Below, piece by piece: positions 1 through 5,781 of a stretch of 10,402 nt of DNA. The DNA comes from an uncultured Desulfovibrio sp. (GTDB lineage Bacteria; Desulfobacterota; Desulfovibrionia; Desulfovibrionales; Desulfovibrionaceae): positions 1-10,402 of the forward strand of contig CAMBWG010000049.1 of NCBI GenBank assembly GCA_945871415.1, given 5' to 3'. The notes under the pieces were generated by a model. That model searched no databases and was not told the DNA's origin. It saw nothing but the letters and a program-made list of their open reading frames with translations. Within the stretch, counting starts at the first letter, position 1. Every line of letters starts with the position of its first letter. A program made the position numbers and the translations under genes.

Positions 1-73
1 CCGTAGCTTCCTTCGTCGCAACGGGCACGGCCTGCGGCCGCCATTCGGTCGCGGCCGGCGCGCAAGGAACCCG

Positions 74-92
74 GCCTTTCCAAAGGAAAGGC
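74..92. repeat. Short perfect hairpin
   Basis: An 8-bp perfect stem, GCCTTTCC paired with GGAAAGGC, has a three-base AAA loop. On the plus strand it is followed by a moderately T-rich stretch (GTTCTTGTAGTTCTT) without a clean T-run. It could be a weak terminator for a plus-strand gene left of the window or part of a dispersed repeat. Only the palindrome is certain. Confidence 0.35.
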
Positions 93-234
93 GTTCTTGT
101 AGTTCTTCCCTCCGGCCCCCATCCTTCCCCCAACGCGTTTTTATCCGAAGGATGAAGCGGTTCGGGGACGCTGCCGTGTGGCACACCGTCCCTCGGGGGA
201 ACATATGTGCGGGTTTTGGGGAAGATGGAGGAGT

Positions 235-290
235 TTGAGGGGGAAGAACCCCCTTTTTGCTGCAAGCAAAAGGGATTTCTTCCCCCTCAA
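235..290 (-). terminator. Large inverted repeat downstream of fadL-type gene, possible terminator
   Basis: The outer arms TTGAGGGGGAAGAA (235-248) and TTCTTCCCCCTCAA (277-290) form a perfect 14-bp stem. Inside it, CCCTTTTTGC and GCAAAAGGG form a second stem with one unpaired T. It begins 18 bp beyond the stop of the minus-strand transporter gene, where a transcript end is expected. No clean U-run follows on the minus strand, so it may instead protect a 3' end or belong to a dispersed palindrome family: a related repeat with similar CT-rich right arm lies at 4381-4432. Confidence 0.45.
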
Positions 291-308
291 AAATAATGAG
301 TCCTGAGA

Positions 309-1598
309 CTAGAACTTGTAGCCGATGGTGGCGGAATAGATATTGGCGACGGTATCGCGGGATTCGCCGCCGGAGATCCTGCCGACGGCATCGCCAATAC
401 CCGCGGCGCGGGTGCTGCCGTAGTCGAGGGAATTGATCCAGAGGTGCGCGTAGGCAAGGTCAAGGGTCCAGTTATCCCACTTGAAGCCCGCGCCCAGAGT
501 CATGACGGTCCGGCCGTTGGTGGGGATCATGAAATCGGCATAGGTGGCGTCCACCACGGGCGTTTCGTACCAGACGCCGCCGCGCAGGGTCAGCCAGTCG
601 AGGGGGCTGTATTCCACGCTGGCATTGAAGTTCCAGCCGTCGCGCCAGTTCTTGGGGCTGATGGCGTCATAGCCGCTGTCAAAATAGATATCCAGAGACT
701 TGAAGTCGGACCAGCGCGTCCAGACGGTGCCCACTTCAAAGCTCAGGTTGTCCAGCGGCTTGTAGCTCAGGCCCAGAGACACGGAGTCCGGCAGGATGAC
801 GGTGCCGTGGGCGTCGGTGTCCAGGGCATGGGGGACTTCATTCATCTCGGCGAACAGGTTGTCGGTCTGTCGTCCGAAGGAAACGTCGCCCAGCAGCTTG
901 AGAGCAACTTTGCTCTTGTAGGTGATGCCCAGCGACCACTCGTCGTTCATACGCAGATGCGCGCCGAACTGCGCGCCGAAGCCCCAGCCGGAGGCGTTCA
1001 GATTCATTTCATTGTCAGGTTGCTGCTGGGGCAAAGGTCCGCGCATGGTATAGGTGGGAATCTGCGATCCCATGCTGAACATGCCGTACATGATTTCCAC
1101 GCCGGCGGAGAGGGAAAGCACGTCGCTGACCTTGAAGGCCACGGTAGGCACGGCGGAGATGGTCTGCAGGGAAATGTCCGTCACATTGTAGCGGCCGAAC
1201 CAGTTGCTGTCGTATTCGTTGCCGAGGCCGAAGCGGGAAAAGACGCCGAGGCCCAGCCAGACGCGATCGTTGAGCTGATGGGTGACATAGCCGTGCGGCG
1301 CGGGCCAGATATTGGGTTTGGTCTGGGTATGCTTGCTTTCGCCGTTCTGTGTGGCCTGAATGGTACCCATGGGGGCAATGGCCGCAAAGCCGCCCATGAG
1401 CTGCGTGCCCGGAAGCTGGGTGATGCCCGCGCCATTGTAGGCGATGGCGGAGGGATCATCGGCGCGGCCCACAAGACCGCCGGCCAGAGACAGGCCCCGG
1501 GAGCTCCATTCCGTCAGGGCGAAGCCTTCCGCCAGCGCGGAGGTGGCGGCACTCAGCCAGACAAGACAGGACAGGACAAACAGACGCGACGCTTTCAA
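309..1598 (-). CDS. OmpP1/FadL/TodX-family outer-membrane transporter
   Basis: This is a 429-residue beta-barrel of the FadL family, which moves hydrophobic compounds such as long-chain fatty acids across the outer membrane. The actual substrate cannot be read from the sequence. I place the start at TTG (1596-1598): GGAGG lies 7 bases upstream, and a signal peptide follows at once (residues 1-23, cleavage after ALA before EGF). A longer in-frame ATG at 1706 would put 36 non-signal residues in front. Family features include the N-terminal hatch-like segment (EGFALTEWSSRGLSLAGG), an LPDSVSLGLSYKP strand near 269-281, NWRDGWNF near 317-324, and a C-terminal phenylalanine (TIGYKF) typical of BAM-inserted barrels. 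The hatch motif usually written NPA reads Asn-Gly-Ala at 55-57. The gene follows priA after a 204-bp leader and probably has its own promoter. The family call is firm; the substrate is unknown. Confidence 0.88.
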   Translation of the reverse strand: MKASRLFVLSCLVWLSAATSALAEGFALTEWSSRGLSLAGGLVGRADDPSAIAYNGAGITQLPGTQLMGGFAAIAPMGTIQATQNGESKHTQTKPNIWPAPHGYVTHQLNDRVWLGLGVFSRFGLGNEYDSNWFGRYNVTDISLQTISAVPTVAFKVSDVLSLSAGVEIMYGMFSMGSQIPTYTMRGPLPQQQPDNEMNLNASGWGFGAQFGAHLRMNDEWSLGITYKSKVALKLLGDVSFGRQTDNLFAEMNEVPHALDTDAHGTVILPDSVSLGLSYKPLDNLSFEVGTVWTRWSDFKSLDIYFDSGYDAISPKNWRDGWNFNASVEYSPLDWLTLRGGVWYETPVVDATYADFMIPTNGRTVMTLGAGFKWDNWTLDLAYAHLWINSLDYGSTRAAGIGDAVGRISGGESRDTVANIYSATIGYKF

Positions 1599-1605
1599 GA
1601 CGGTT

Positions 1606-1610
1606 CCTCC
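1606..1610 (-). promoter_or_regulatory. Ribosome binding site fixing a TTG start
   Basis: GGAGG on the minus strand sits 7 bases before TTG at 1598. Together with the signal peptide that begins at that codon, it supports TTG over the upstream in-frame ATG at 1706. Confidence 0.75.
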
Positions 1611-1628
1611 AGGTGGGATTCGTGGGGT

Positions 1629-1668
1629 TACGGTCTTCCCGGCTCCGCCTGCTTTCGGAGCGACCGTA
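1629..1668 (-). promoter_or_regulatory. Bulged hairpin in the fadL-type leader
   Basis: TACGGTC (1629-1635) pairs with GACCGTA (1662-1668), and GCTCCG (1642-1647) pairs with CGGAGC (1656-1661). On the minus strand the two helices are continuous on the 5' side and separated by a six-base bulge on the 3' side. The structure ends 18 bases before the ribosome binding site, so it could affect translation initiation. It matches no riboswitch I recognise; in particular I see no B12-box or c-di-GMP core. A regulatory role is inference. Confidence 0.4.
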
Positions 1669-1801
1669 AGAAGAACGGGCGCGCCGTTCATCGTGTCGTG
1701 CCGCAAATCCGCGGCCGGGGTACCGGGTACGCGGGGGCGCTCCGGTTCCTGTCGCGAGAGAACGAAAGAGAGTAGGGAAGATCCAAAAAATAAACCGGGT
1801 T

Positions 1802-1831
1802 ACTATAACATATTGACAGGATTCAAGTCAA
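1802..1831 (-). promoter_or_regulatory. Candidate sigma-70 promoter for fadL-type gene
   Basis: On the minus strand, TTGACT (1826-1831) and TATAGT (1802-1807) are separated by 18 bases. Each hexamer matches the sigma-70 consensus at five of six positions. The site overlaps the last codons of priA and would give a leader of roughly 195 bases before the TTG start. It was found by eye only, with no start-site data. Confidence 0.45.
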
Positions 1832-4190
1832 GGAAGATACGCAGATGCCTGCTCTCCGGCGCGGCAAGAGCGGCAAAGTAAATCTGGCGCAGGGGCGTCC
1901 AGTCCTGCCCCTTGAGCAGGCAGTAATAGCGTTTACGGCCGCGCAGCACGGCCAGGGGCGCGGGGGCGGGCCCCAGCAGACGCACCTGCCGGGCGGCGGC
2001 CTCCTGCCGCAGAATGCCCGCCAGCGTTTTCAATGCGGCGGCTCCCCCGGCATCCTGAACTTCGTGCGAGAGGCGGATCAGGGCCAGACGGGAAAACGGC
2101 GGGTAGGCGAATTTTTCCCGGCGGGAGATTTCTTCCTCGTAAAAGCCCTCATAGTCGGCGGCGGGAACGTATTTCCAGCAGTAGTGCCCCGGGTCCCGGG
2201 TCTGGATCAGCACCCGGCCCGGACGTTCGCCGCGTCCCGCGCGACCGGCGGACTGTACCAGCAGCTGGAAAGAGCGTTCGGCGGCGCGATAGTCGGGGAG
2301 ATTGAGCCCCAGATCGCCGTCCGCCACCACGGCCAGCGTGACCAGCGGAAAGTGATGCCCCTTGGACAGCATCTGCGTGCCCACAAGAATGGGGGATTCC
2401 TGCCGGGCGAAAGCTTCAAGAATTTCTTCCATGCGCCCGGGGCGGCGGGTACTGTCGCGATCCAGACGCAGGACGGGCCGGCCGGCAAGAACGGAGAGGC
2501 GTTCGGCCAGCCGTTCCGTGCCTTCGCCCATGGGCAGATAGTTGACGCCGTGACAGGCAGGGCAGGGCAGGGGAAAGGGGACGCTGTAGCCGCAATAGTG
2601 GCAAAGCAGACGTTCCCGGCCCTTGTGATAGGTCAGACCGATCTGGCAGTGCGGGCACTTGAGCGTTGCCTTGCAGTCCAGACAGTAAATCAGCGGCGCA
2701 TAACCGCGCCGGTTGAGCAGGACAACGGCCTGCTCTCCCCGGGCGAGGGTTTCGCGCAGGGCTTCTTCGCAGCGGGGTGCCAGAAGTCCCTCCGCCTCGG
2801 CGGCGGGCGCCATGCCGCAGATGTCCACCAGCTCTACCTCGGGCAGGGGACGCGCGCCTACGCGCTGCGGCAGACGCAGGAGGGGAAGGCCTCCTTGCCG
2901 GGCCGCGTAAAACGTCTGGATGTCGGGGGTTGCCGAGCCGAGCAGCAGCAGACCGCCGTTGCGGGTTCCGGTATGCGTCATGCGGAACCAGGCTACCTCC
3001 TTGGCATGATAGGGCATGCCTTCGTCCTGCTTGTAGGATGCGTCGTGCTCCTCATCGAGGATGACGCAGCCCGGATGCGGCACGGGCAGAAACAGGGCCG
3101 AACGCGTGCCGATCACAAGGCAGGGGTCCTGGCGGGCCGCCAGCGCGCGGAAGGTGGCATCACGCCGGGCGGGCGTCTGATAGCCGTGGGAGAGAAAGAC
3201 GGGCACATCGGGCAGCAGGCAGGTCGCGTCGCGATGCAGTTTCAGCGCCAGCGCCACTTCCGGCGCCAGCAGAAAAACGCTCTTGCCGCGGTTCAGACAG
3301 TGCCGCGCCAGCGCCAGATAGACTGCGGTCTTGCCGCTGCCGGTCACGCCGAAAAGCAGGCGGGCGGCCGCCGTATCCGTATCCGCGGCCGCAGTAAGGT
3401 CCTCAAGCACGCGCTGCTGATCCGCATTCAGGGTATAGGGCGCGGGCGCGGGCGGCAGCAGGTCAAGCCCGGCTTCTTCTTCCATGCCGCCGTCATGGTG
3501 CAGAGCCACGTGCCCGGCGGCAAGCAGGCTCGCCAGCGCGGGAGCCGCCTGCCGTCCCAGAGCCTGCAGCAGGAGGCGCCGGCTGATGCTGCCGTGTTCC
3601 AGCAGATAATCCAGCACCTCGCGCTGCCGCAGCGCGGCGGGCCGTACGGGCCACGGCGGTTCCGCGCGCAGGATGCAGCGTTCCGCATCGGCGGGATTGT
3701 CTCCCGCCGGGATCAGCCGGGCTGTGCCGCTCAGAAGCGCGGCGGCCAGCCGTCGTCGTTCTTCCGGCGGTGCAAAAGCGGCTTCCCGCAGACCCAGCGT
3801 CCGGCCGCCGCGTGCCGTATCATCCAGCAGACGCAGACGCACGCGCGTGGAACGCAGGCCCTGCGGCAGCATATGCCCCAGAGCCTGTCCCGCGCTCAGT
3901 CCCTGCCGCAGAGCCAGATCCTGCGCCAGCGCCAGCAGGTCCGACGGCACGAGAGGGGCGCTTTCCAGCGGCCAGGCCACAGTTTTGCAGACGACGCCCT
4001 GCGGCAGGTCGCCGTCATCGGCATGGGCCAGCAGCATGCCCGCACGCAGGGAGCCCGGCGAGCCTGCCTTGCCGCCCAGCGGCACGGCAACGCGCAGTCC
4101 CGGAAGCCAGAAAGACTCCGGGAACTCTTCCGGCAGGGTATAGGTCAGTGTGGAGTACGGCGGAGAGAAAAGGGCTATCCGGGCAAGCAT
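1803..4190 (-). CDS. priA: Primosomal replication-restart helicase PriA
   Basis: PriA is a 3'-to-5' superfamily 2 helicase. It recognises stalled or repaired forks and reloads the replicative helicase. The 795-residue product is somewhat longer than the 732-residue E. coli protein. The N-terminus (LARIALFSPPYSTLTYTLPE) fits the 3'-DNA-binding domain and supports this ATG, although no strong ribosome binding site precedes it. A winged-helix-like segment lies near 180-235. Helicase motifs follow: Walker A GVTGSGKT 281-288, DEEH 379-382, GSATP near 418-422, GTQMLSKGHHFP 604-615 and QSAGRAGRG 646-654. All eight zinc cysteines are present in four CxxC pairs (503/506, 512/515, 530/533, 543/546), so the protein looks fully functional. 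It is separated from rodZ by a 450-bp gap holding two structured repeats, so its transcription may be independent. Confidence 0.97.
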   Translation of the reverse strand: MLARIALFSPPYSTLTYTLPEEFPESFWLPGLRVAVPLGGKAGSPGSLRAGMLLAHADDGDLPQGVVCKTVAWPLESAPLVPSDLLALAQDLALRQGLSAGQALGHMLPQGLRSTRVRLRLLDDTARGGRTLGLREAAFAPPEERRRLAAALLSGTARLIPAGDNPADAERCILRAEPPWPVRPAALRQREVLDYLLEHGSISRRLLLQALGRQAAPALASLLAAGHVALHHDGGMEEEAGLDLLPPAPAPYTLNADQQRVLEDLTAAADTDTAAARLLFGVTGSGKTAVYLALARHCLNRGKSVFLLAPEVALALKLHRDATCLLPDVPVFLSHGYQTPARRDATFRALAARQDPCLVIGTRSALFLPVPHPGCVILDEEHDASYKQDEGMPYHAKEVAWFRMTHTGTRNGGLLLLGSATPDIQTFYAARQGGLPLLRLPQRVGARPLPEVELVDICGMAPAAEAEGLLAPRCEEALRETLARGEQAVVLLNRRGYAPLIYCLDCKATLKCPHCQIGLTYHKGRERLLCHYCGYSVPFPLPCPACHGVNYLPMGEGTERLAERLSVLAGRPVLRLDRDSTRRPGRMEEILEAFARQESPILVGTQMLSKGHHFPLVTLAVVADGDLGLNLPDYRAAERSFQLLVQSAGRAGRGERPGRVLIQTRDPGHYCWKYVPAADYEGFYEEEISRREKFAYPPFSRLALIRLSHEVQDAGGAAALKTLAGILRQEAAARQVRLLGPAPAPLAVLRGRKRYYCLLKGQDWTPLRQIYFAALAAPESRHLRIFLDLNPVNML

Positions 4191-4222
4191 GACAGTATGC
4201 GGAAGTTGGAGACGTATAAGAT

Positions 4223-4365
4223 CGTTTTACCTTTGAAAAAGGTAAAACGCGAGGCGGCGGCACAGCGCCGGCCGTCCCGAAGTGAGCGGAAAAACCACGC
4301 TTTTTCCGCGAAACGACAGGCCGTATGTTTTGAAACACACAGTGTTTCAAACTGAAAATGCTCTA
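4223..4365 (+). repeat. Four-hairpin dispersed element, copy A
   Basis: This copy contains four inverted repeats in order. Hairpin 1 (4223-4249) has a 12-bp perfect stem CGTTTTACCTTT with loop GAA. Hairpin 2 (about 4253-4272) is GC-rich, GGCGGCG with CGCCGGC and one mismatch. Hairpin 3 (4286-4309) has a 9-bp perfect stem GCGGAAAAA. Hairpin 4 (4329-4351) has a 10-bp perfect stem TTTGAAACAC with loop ACA. The tail ends in ATGCTCT. By eye it differs from inverted copy C at about 11 of 143 positions. It lies in the priA leader. Size and structure suggest a REP/MITE-like non-autonomous element, but origin and role are unknown. Confidence 0.85.
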
Positions 4366-4380
4366 AAAATGCTCAAAAAG

Positions 4381-4432
4381 CGAGGGGAAAGAAAGGCACC
4401 CCGGTGCGAAAGGGTGGCTCTCTTCCCCCTCG
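4381..4432. repeat. GA/CT-armed inverted repeat between copies A and B
   Basis: The left arm CGAGGGGAAAGA (4381-4392) pairs with TCTTCCCCCTCG (4421-4432) with one mismatch, and a small GCACC/GGTGC hairpin lies inside. The right arm resembles that of the inverted repeat at 235-290, so the two may be members of one palindrome family. It could act as a transcript end for rodZ, although no T-run follows on the minus strand. Confidence 0.55.
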
Positions 4433-4456
4433 TGCCCCTTGCGGGCTGGAGATGGA

Positions 4457-4599
4457 GCGTCTTGCCTTTGAAAAAGGAAAAACGCAAGGCGGCGGAACGC
4501 CGCCGCCTCGTCAGAACGTAGCGGAAAAACAGCGCTTTTCCCGAGAAACGACAGACCGTATGGCTTGAAACGCCCGGCGTTTCAACCTGACAATGCTCT
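4457..4599 (+). repeat. Four-hairpin dispersed element, copy B (more diverged)
   Basis: This copy has the same order and length as copy A. Hairpin 1 (4457-4485) has two mismatched pairs. Hairpin 2 is shorter-looped but perfect, GGCGGCG-GAA-CGCCGCC. Hairpin 3 near 4521-4544 is degraded. Hairpin 4 (4565-4585) is a perfect 9-bp stem TTGAAACGC with loop CCG. The shared tail ATGCTCT ends at 4599, about 40 bp past the rodZ stop. It has the same orientation as copy A and starts 91 bp after copy A ends. The greater divergence suggests an older insertion or relaxed constraint. Confidence 0.8.
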
Positions 4600-4640
4600 G
4601 GACCGAACCTTTCCGGCGGATGCGCTGCGGAAAAGACTCG

Positions 4641-5606
4641 TTATTCCTTGGGGGGGAAAACGAGATTGCGGACCTGTCCGGAGCGGGCGCCAATGGGAAA
4701 GTCCTTGCCGTTATAACGGATGCGTACTCCGCCCGCGTTGCCCAGCTTGAGATCCAGACGCTGGGAGAAGGTCAGGGCAAAGGTGTCGCCCTTGCCCAGA
4801 GAGAACTGACGGGTATCGGTACGGTCGGCCGTGGAGCGAATCCAGCAGGTTTCCGTGGCCGTGATAACAACTTTGTGCTGCCCCTGAGGTATGACGTCTT
4901 CCTCCTGGGCCGGAGGCGTTGCGGCGACAGGTTCGGCGTCGCCGGTACGAACCAGCACCTTTTCCGGCGCGGCGGGCGCGGACGTGGCCGGAGTCGCCGG
5001 GGTTGCCGTTGCGGCGGGCGTCGCGGGAGCGGACGTCGGCGCGGCTGCGACAGGAGGCGTTTCGGGAGCTGCTGGCGCTGCCGGGGTCGCGGGGGCTGCG
5101 GGTTCGGCGGGAGCGGGAGCCGGGACATAGGCCGGGCGCGCTTCGTCCTGCATGGGCAGGGAGGGCCGTATCACATCGCTCTGACGGTTGTGCAGGGCGT
5201 CAAGGAACCCGGATTTCCAGACGGCATAGGAGCCGCCAGCCAGCGCGGCAACAGCGACCGCAAGCAGCAGCAGACGCCCGAAGGCGCTTCCGCCGCTTTT
5301 GCCGGAAGAGGAGGGGGCGGGCGCGGGCCGTACGGGGCGCACGTTTTCTTCCGTGGTTTCCGGCATGTGGCTGCTGACGACCTGCATGGCTTCCACGACT
5401 TCCGAAGCGGCCATGCCGAGATAGGTCGCATAGGAGCGGACAAAACCCTTGACATAGGCCGGATGCGGCATGGCTGAGGCGTCGCCGTCTTCCAGAGCGC
5501 GCAGCTTGCGCACGCTTATTTTCAGATGGGCGGAGACGTCCTCGATGCTCAGGCCGCGGCGTTCGCGCTCGGCGCGCAGCAGCGCGCCCAATTCTTCCAG
5601 CGTCAT
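4641..5606 (-). CDS. rodZ: RodZ-type cell-shape protein, HTH and DUF4115 domains
   Basis: RodZ is a single-pass inner-membrane protein that links the MreB cytoskeleton to the periplasmic cell-wall machinery. The 321-residue product has the full layout. A cytoplasmic helix-turn-helix domain spans about 4-65 (LGALLRAERERRGLSIEDVS, then a YVKGFVRSYATYLG segment). One membrane helix lies at about 109-131. A long Ala/Pro/Thr-rich periplasmic linker spans about 157-230, and a C-terminal DUF4115 beta domain spans about 245-316 (KVVITATETCWIRS to VRIRYNGKDFPIG). Start ATG 5606 opens directly on the HTH domain; only a modest GGGG ribosome binding site precedes it. The gene lies between the surA-like gene and priA, with four-hairpin elements on both sides. 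The HTH domain in this family binds MreB, so DNA binding should not be assumed. mreB is not in the window. Confidence 0.9.
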   Translation of the reverse strand: MTLEELGALLRAERERRGLSIEDVSAHLKISVRKLRALEDGDASAMPHPAYVKGFVRSYATYLGMAASEVVEAMQVVSSHMPETTEENVRPVRPAPAPSSSGKSGGSAFGRLLLLAVAVAALAGGSYAVWKSGFLDALHNRQSDVIRPSLPMQDEARPAYVPAPAPAEPAAPATPAAPAAPETPPVAAAPTSAPATPAATATPATPATSAPAAPEKVLVRTGDAEPVAATPPAQEEDVIPQGQHKVVITATETCWIRSTADRTDTRQFSLGKGDTFALTFSQRLDLKLGNAGGVRIRYNGKDFPIGARSGQVRNLVFPPKE

Positions 5607-5637
5607 GCAGTAACCCCGTTATGCTGTCTCGTCTTTT

Positions 5638-5780
5638 AGAGCATATTCAGTTTGAAACGCTGTGCGTTTCAAACCATACGGCCTGTCGTTTCGCGGAAAA
5701 AGCGTGGTTTTTCCGCTCACTTTGGGCCGGGCGGCGCTGTGCCGCCGCCTCGCGTTTTGCCTTTTTCGACGGCAAAACGC
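5638..5780 (-). repeat. Four-hairpin dispersed element, inverted copy C
   Basis: This is the reverse complement of copy A in layout and nearly in sequence. On the plus strand, hairpin 4 is at 5651-5673 (TTTGAAACGC, loop TGT), hairpin 3 (TTTTTCCGC arms) near 5692-5715, hairpin 2 (GGCGGCG, loop CTGTGC) near 5730-5749, and hairpin 1 is a perfect 10-bp stem GCGTTTTGCC at 5752-5761/5771-5780. The right edge lies one base from the stop codon of the surA-like gene (5782-5784). The left edge lies about 31 bp before the rodZ start. The element thus makes up nearly the whole intergenic gap and is transcribed if the two genes are cotranscribed. Confidence 0.85.
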
Positions 5781-5781
5781 T

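Larger units (their letters stand above)
1..308. other. Left intergenic region with no supported gene
   Basis: I see no convincing gene here. Short open frames run to the left window edge on both strands, but they are Arg/Pro/Gly-rich, lack a convincing ribosome binding site and look like chance frames in GC-rich DNA. The stretch holds a short hairpin (74-92) and a large inverted repeat (235-290) just past the fadL-type stop codon. A gene continuing beyond the left edge cannot be excluded. Confidence 0.5.
4191..4640. other. 450-bp rodZ-priA intergenic region filled by repeats
   Basis: No gene is supported here. The gap holds two same-orientation copies of a four-hairpin element (4223-4365 and 4457-4599) with an unrelated GA/CT-rich inverted repeat between them (4381-4432). 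Short open frames inside are made from repeat sequence and lack ribosome binding sites. About 32 bp separate the left copy from the priA start. I see no strong promoter in that interval, so the priA promoter may lie within or upstream of the repeats. Confidence 0.7.

Noticed and set aside
1..122. Possible start of a small minus-strand gene at ATG 122, or the end of a plus-strand gene, open to the left edge
   Set aside because: Both readings are open over the same bases, composition is poor, and the purine-rich stretch before the ATG touches it with no proper spacing. Sequence to the left would be needed.
1571..1583. Lipobox-like VLSC near the start of the FadL-type protein
   Set aside because: The cysteine is only about 11 residues from the start, before the hydrophobic core ends, and a good ALA signal peptidase I site follows at residue 23. 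The protein is a barrel, not a lipoprotein.
1629..1668. The fadL-type leader hairpin as a cobalamin riboswitch
   Set aside because: GCTCCGAAAGC and CGGGAAG resemble fragments of cobalamin aptamers, but the B12 box and the rest of the conserved core are absent.
444..1775. A 443-codon plus-strand open frame opposite the FadL-type gene
   Set aside because: It shadows a clear beta-barrel with signal peptide and C-terminal Phe. The translation is His/Gly/Val-rich with no domain I recognise and no ribosome binding site that stands out.
1845..4355. An 836-codon open frame on the plus strand opposite priA
   Set aside because: It is antisense to a PriA gene with every catalytic and zinc motif. Its product is Gln/Arg/Gly-rich without recognisable domains, as expected for an antisense frame in GC-rich DNA.
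4282..4521. A 79-codon open frame in the rodZ-priA gap
   Set aside because: It is composed of repeat copies A and B and the palindrome between them, with no ribosome binding site. The repeat hairpins explain the sequence better than coding does.
4593..5477. A 294-codon plus-strand frame with a Gly/Arg-rich middle
   Set aside because: The Gly/Arg-rich part is the complement of the Ala/Pro linker codons of RodZ, so the apparent low-complexity domain is an artefact.
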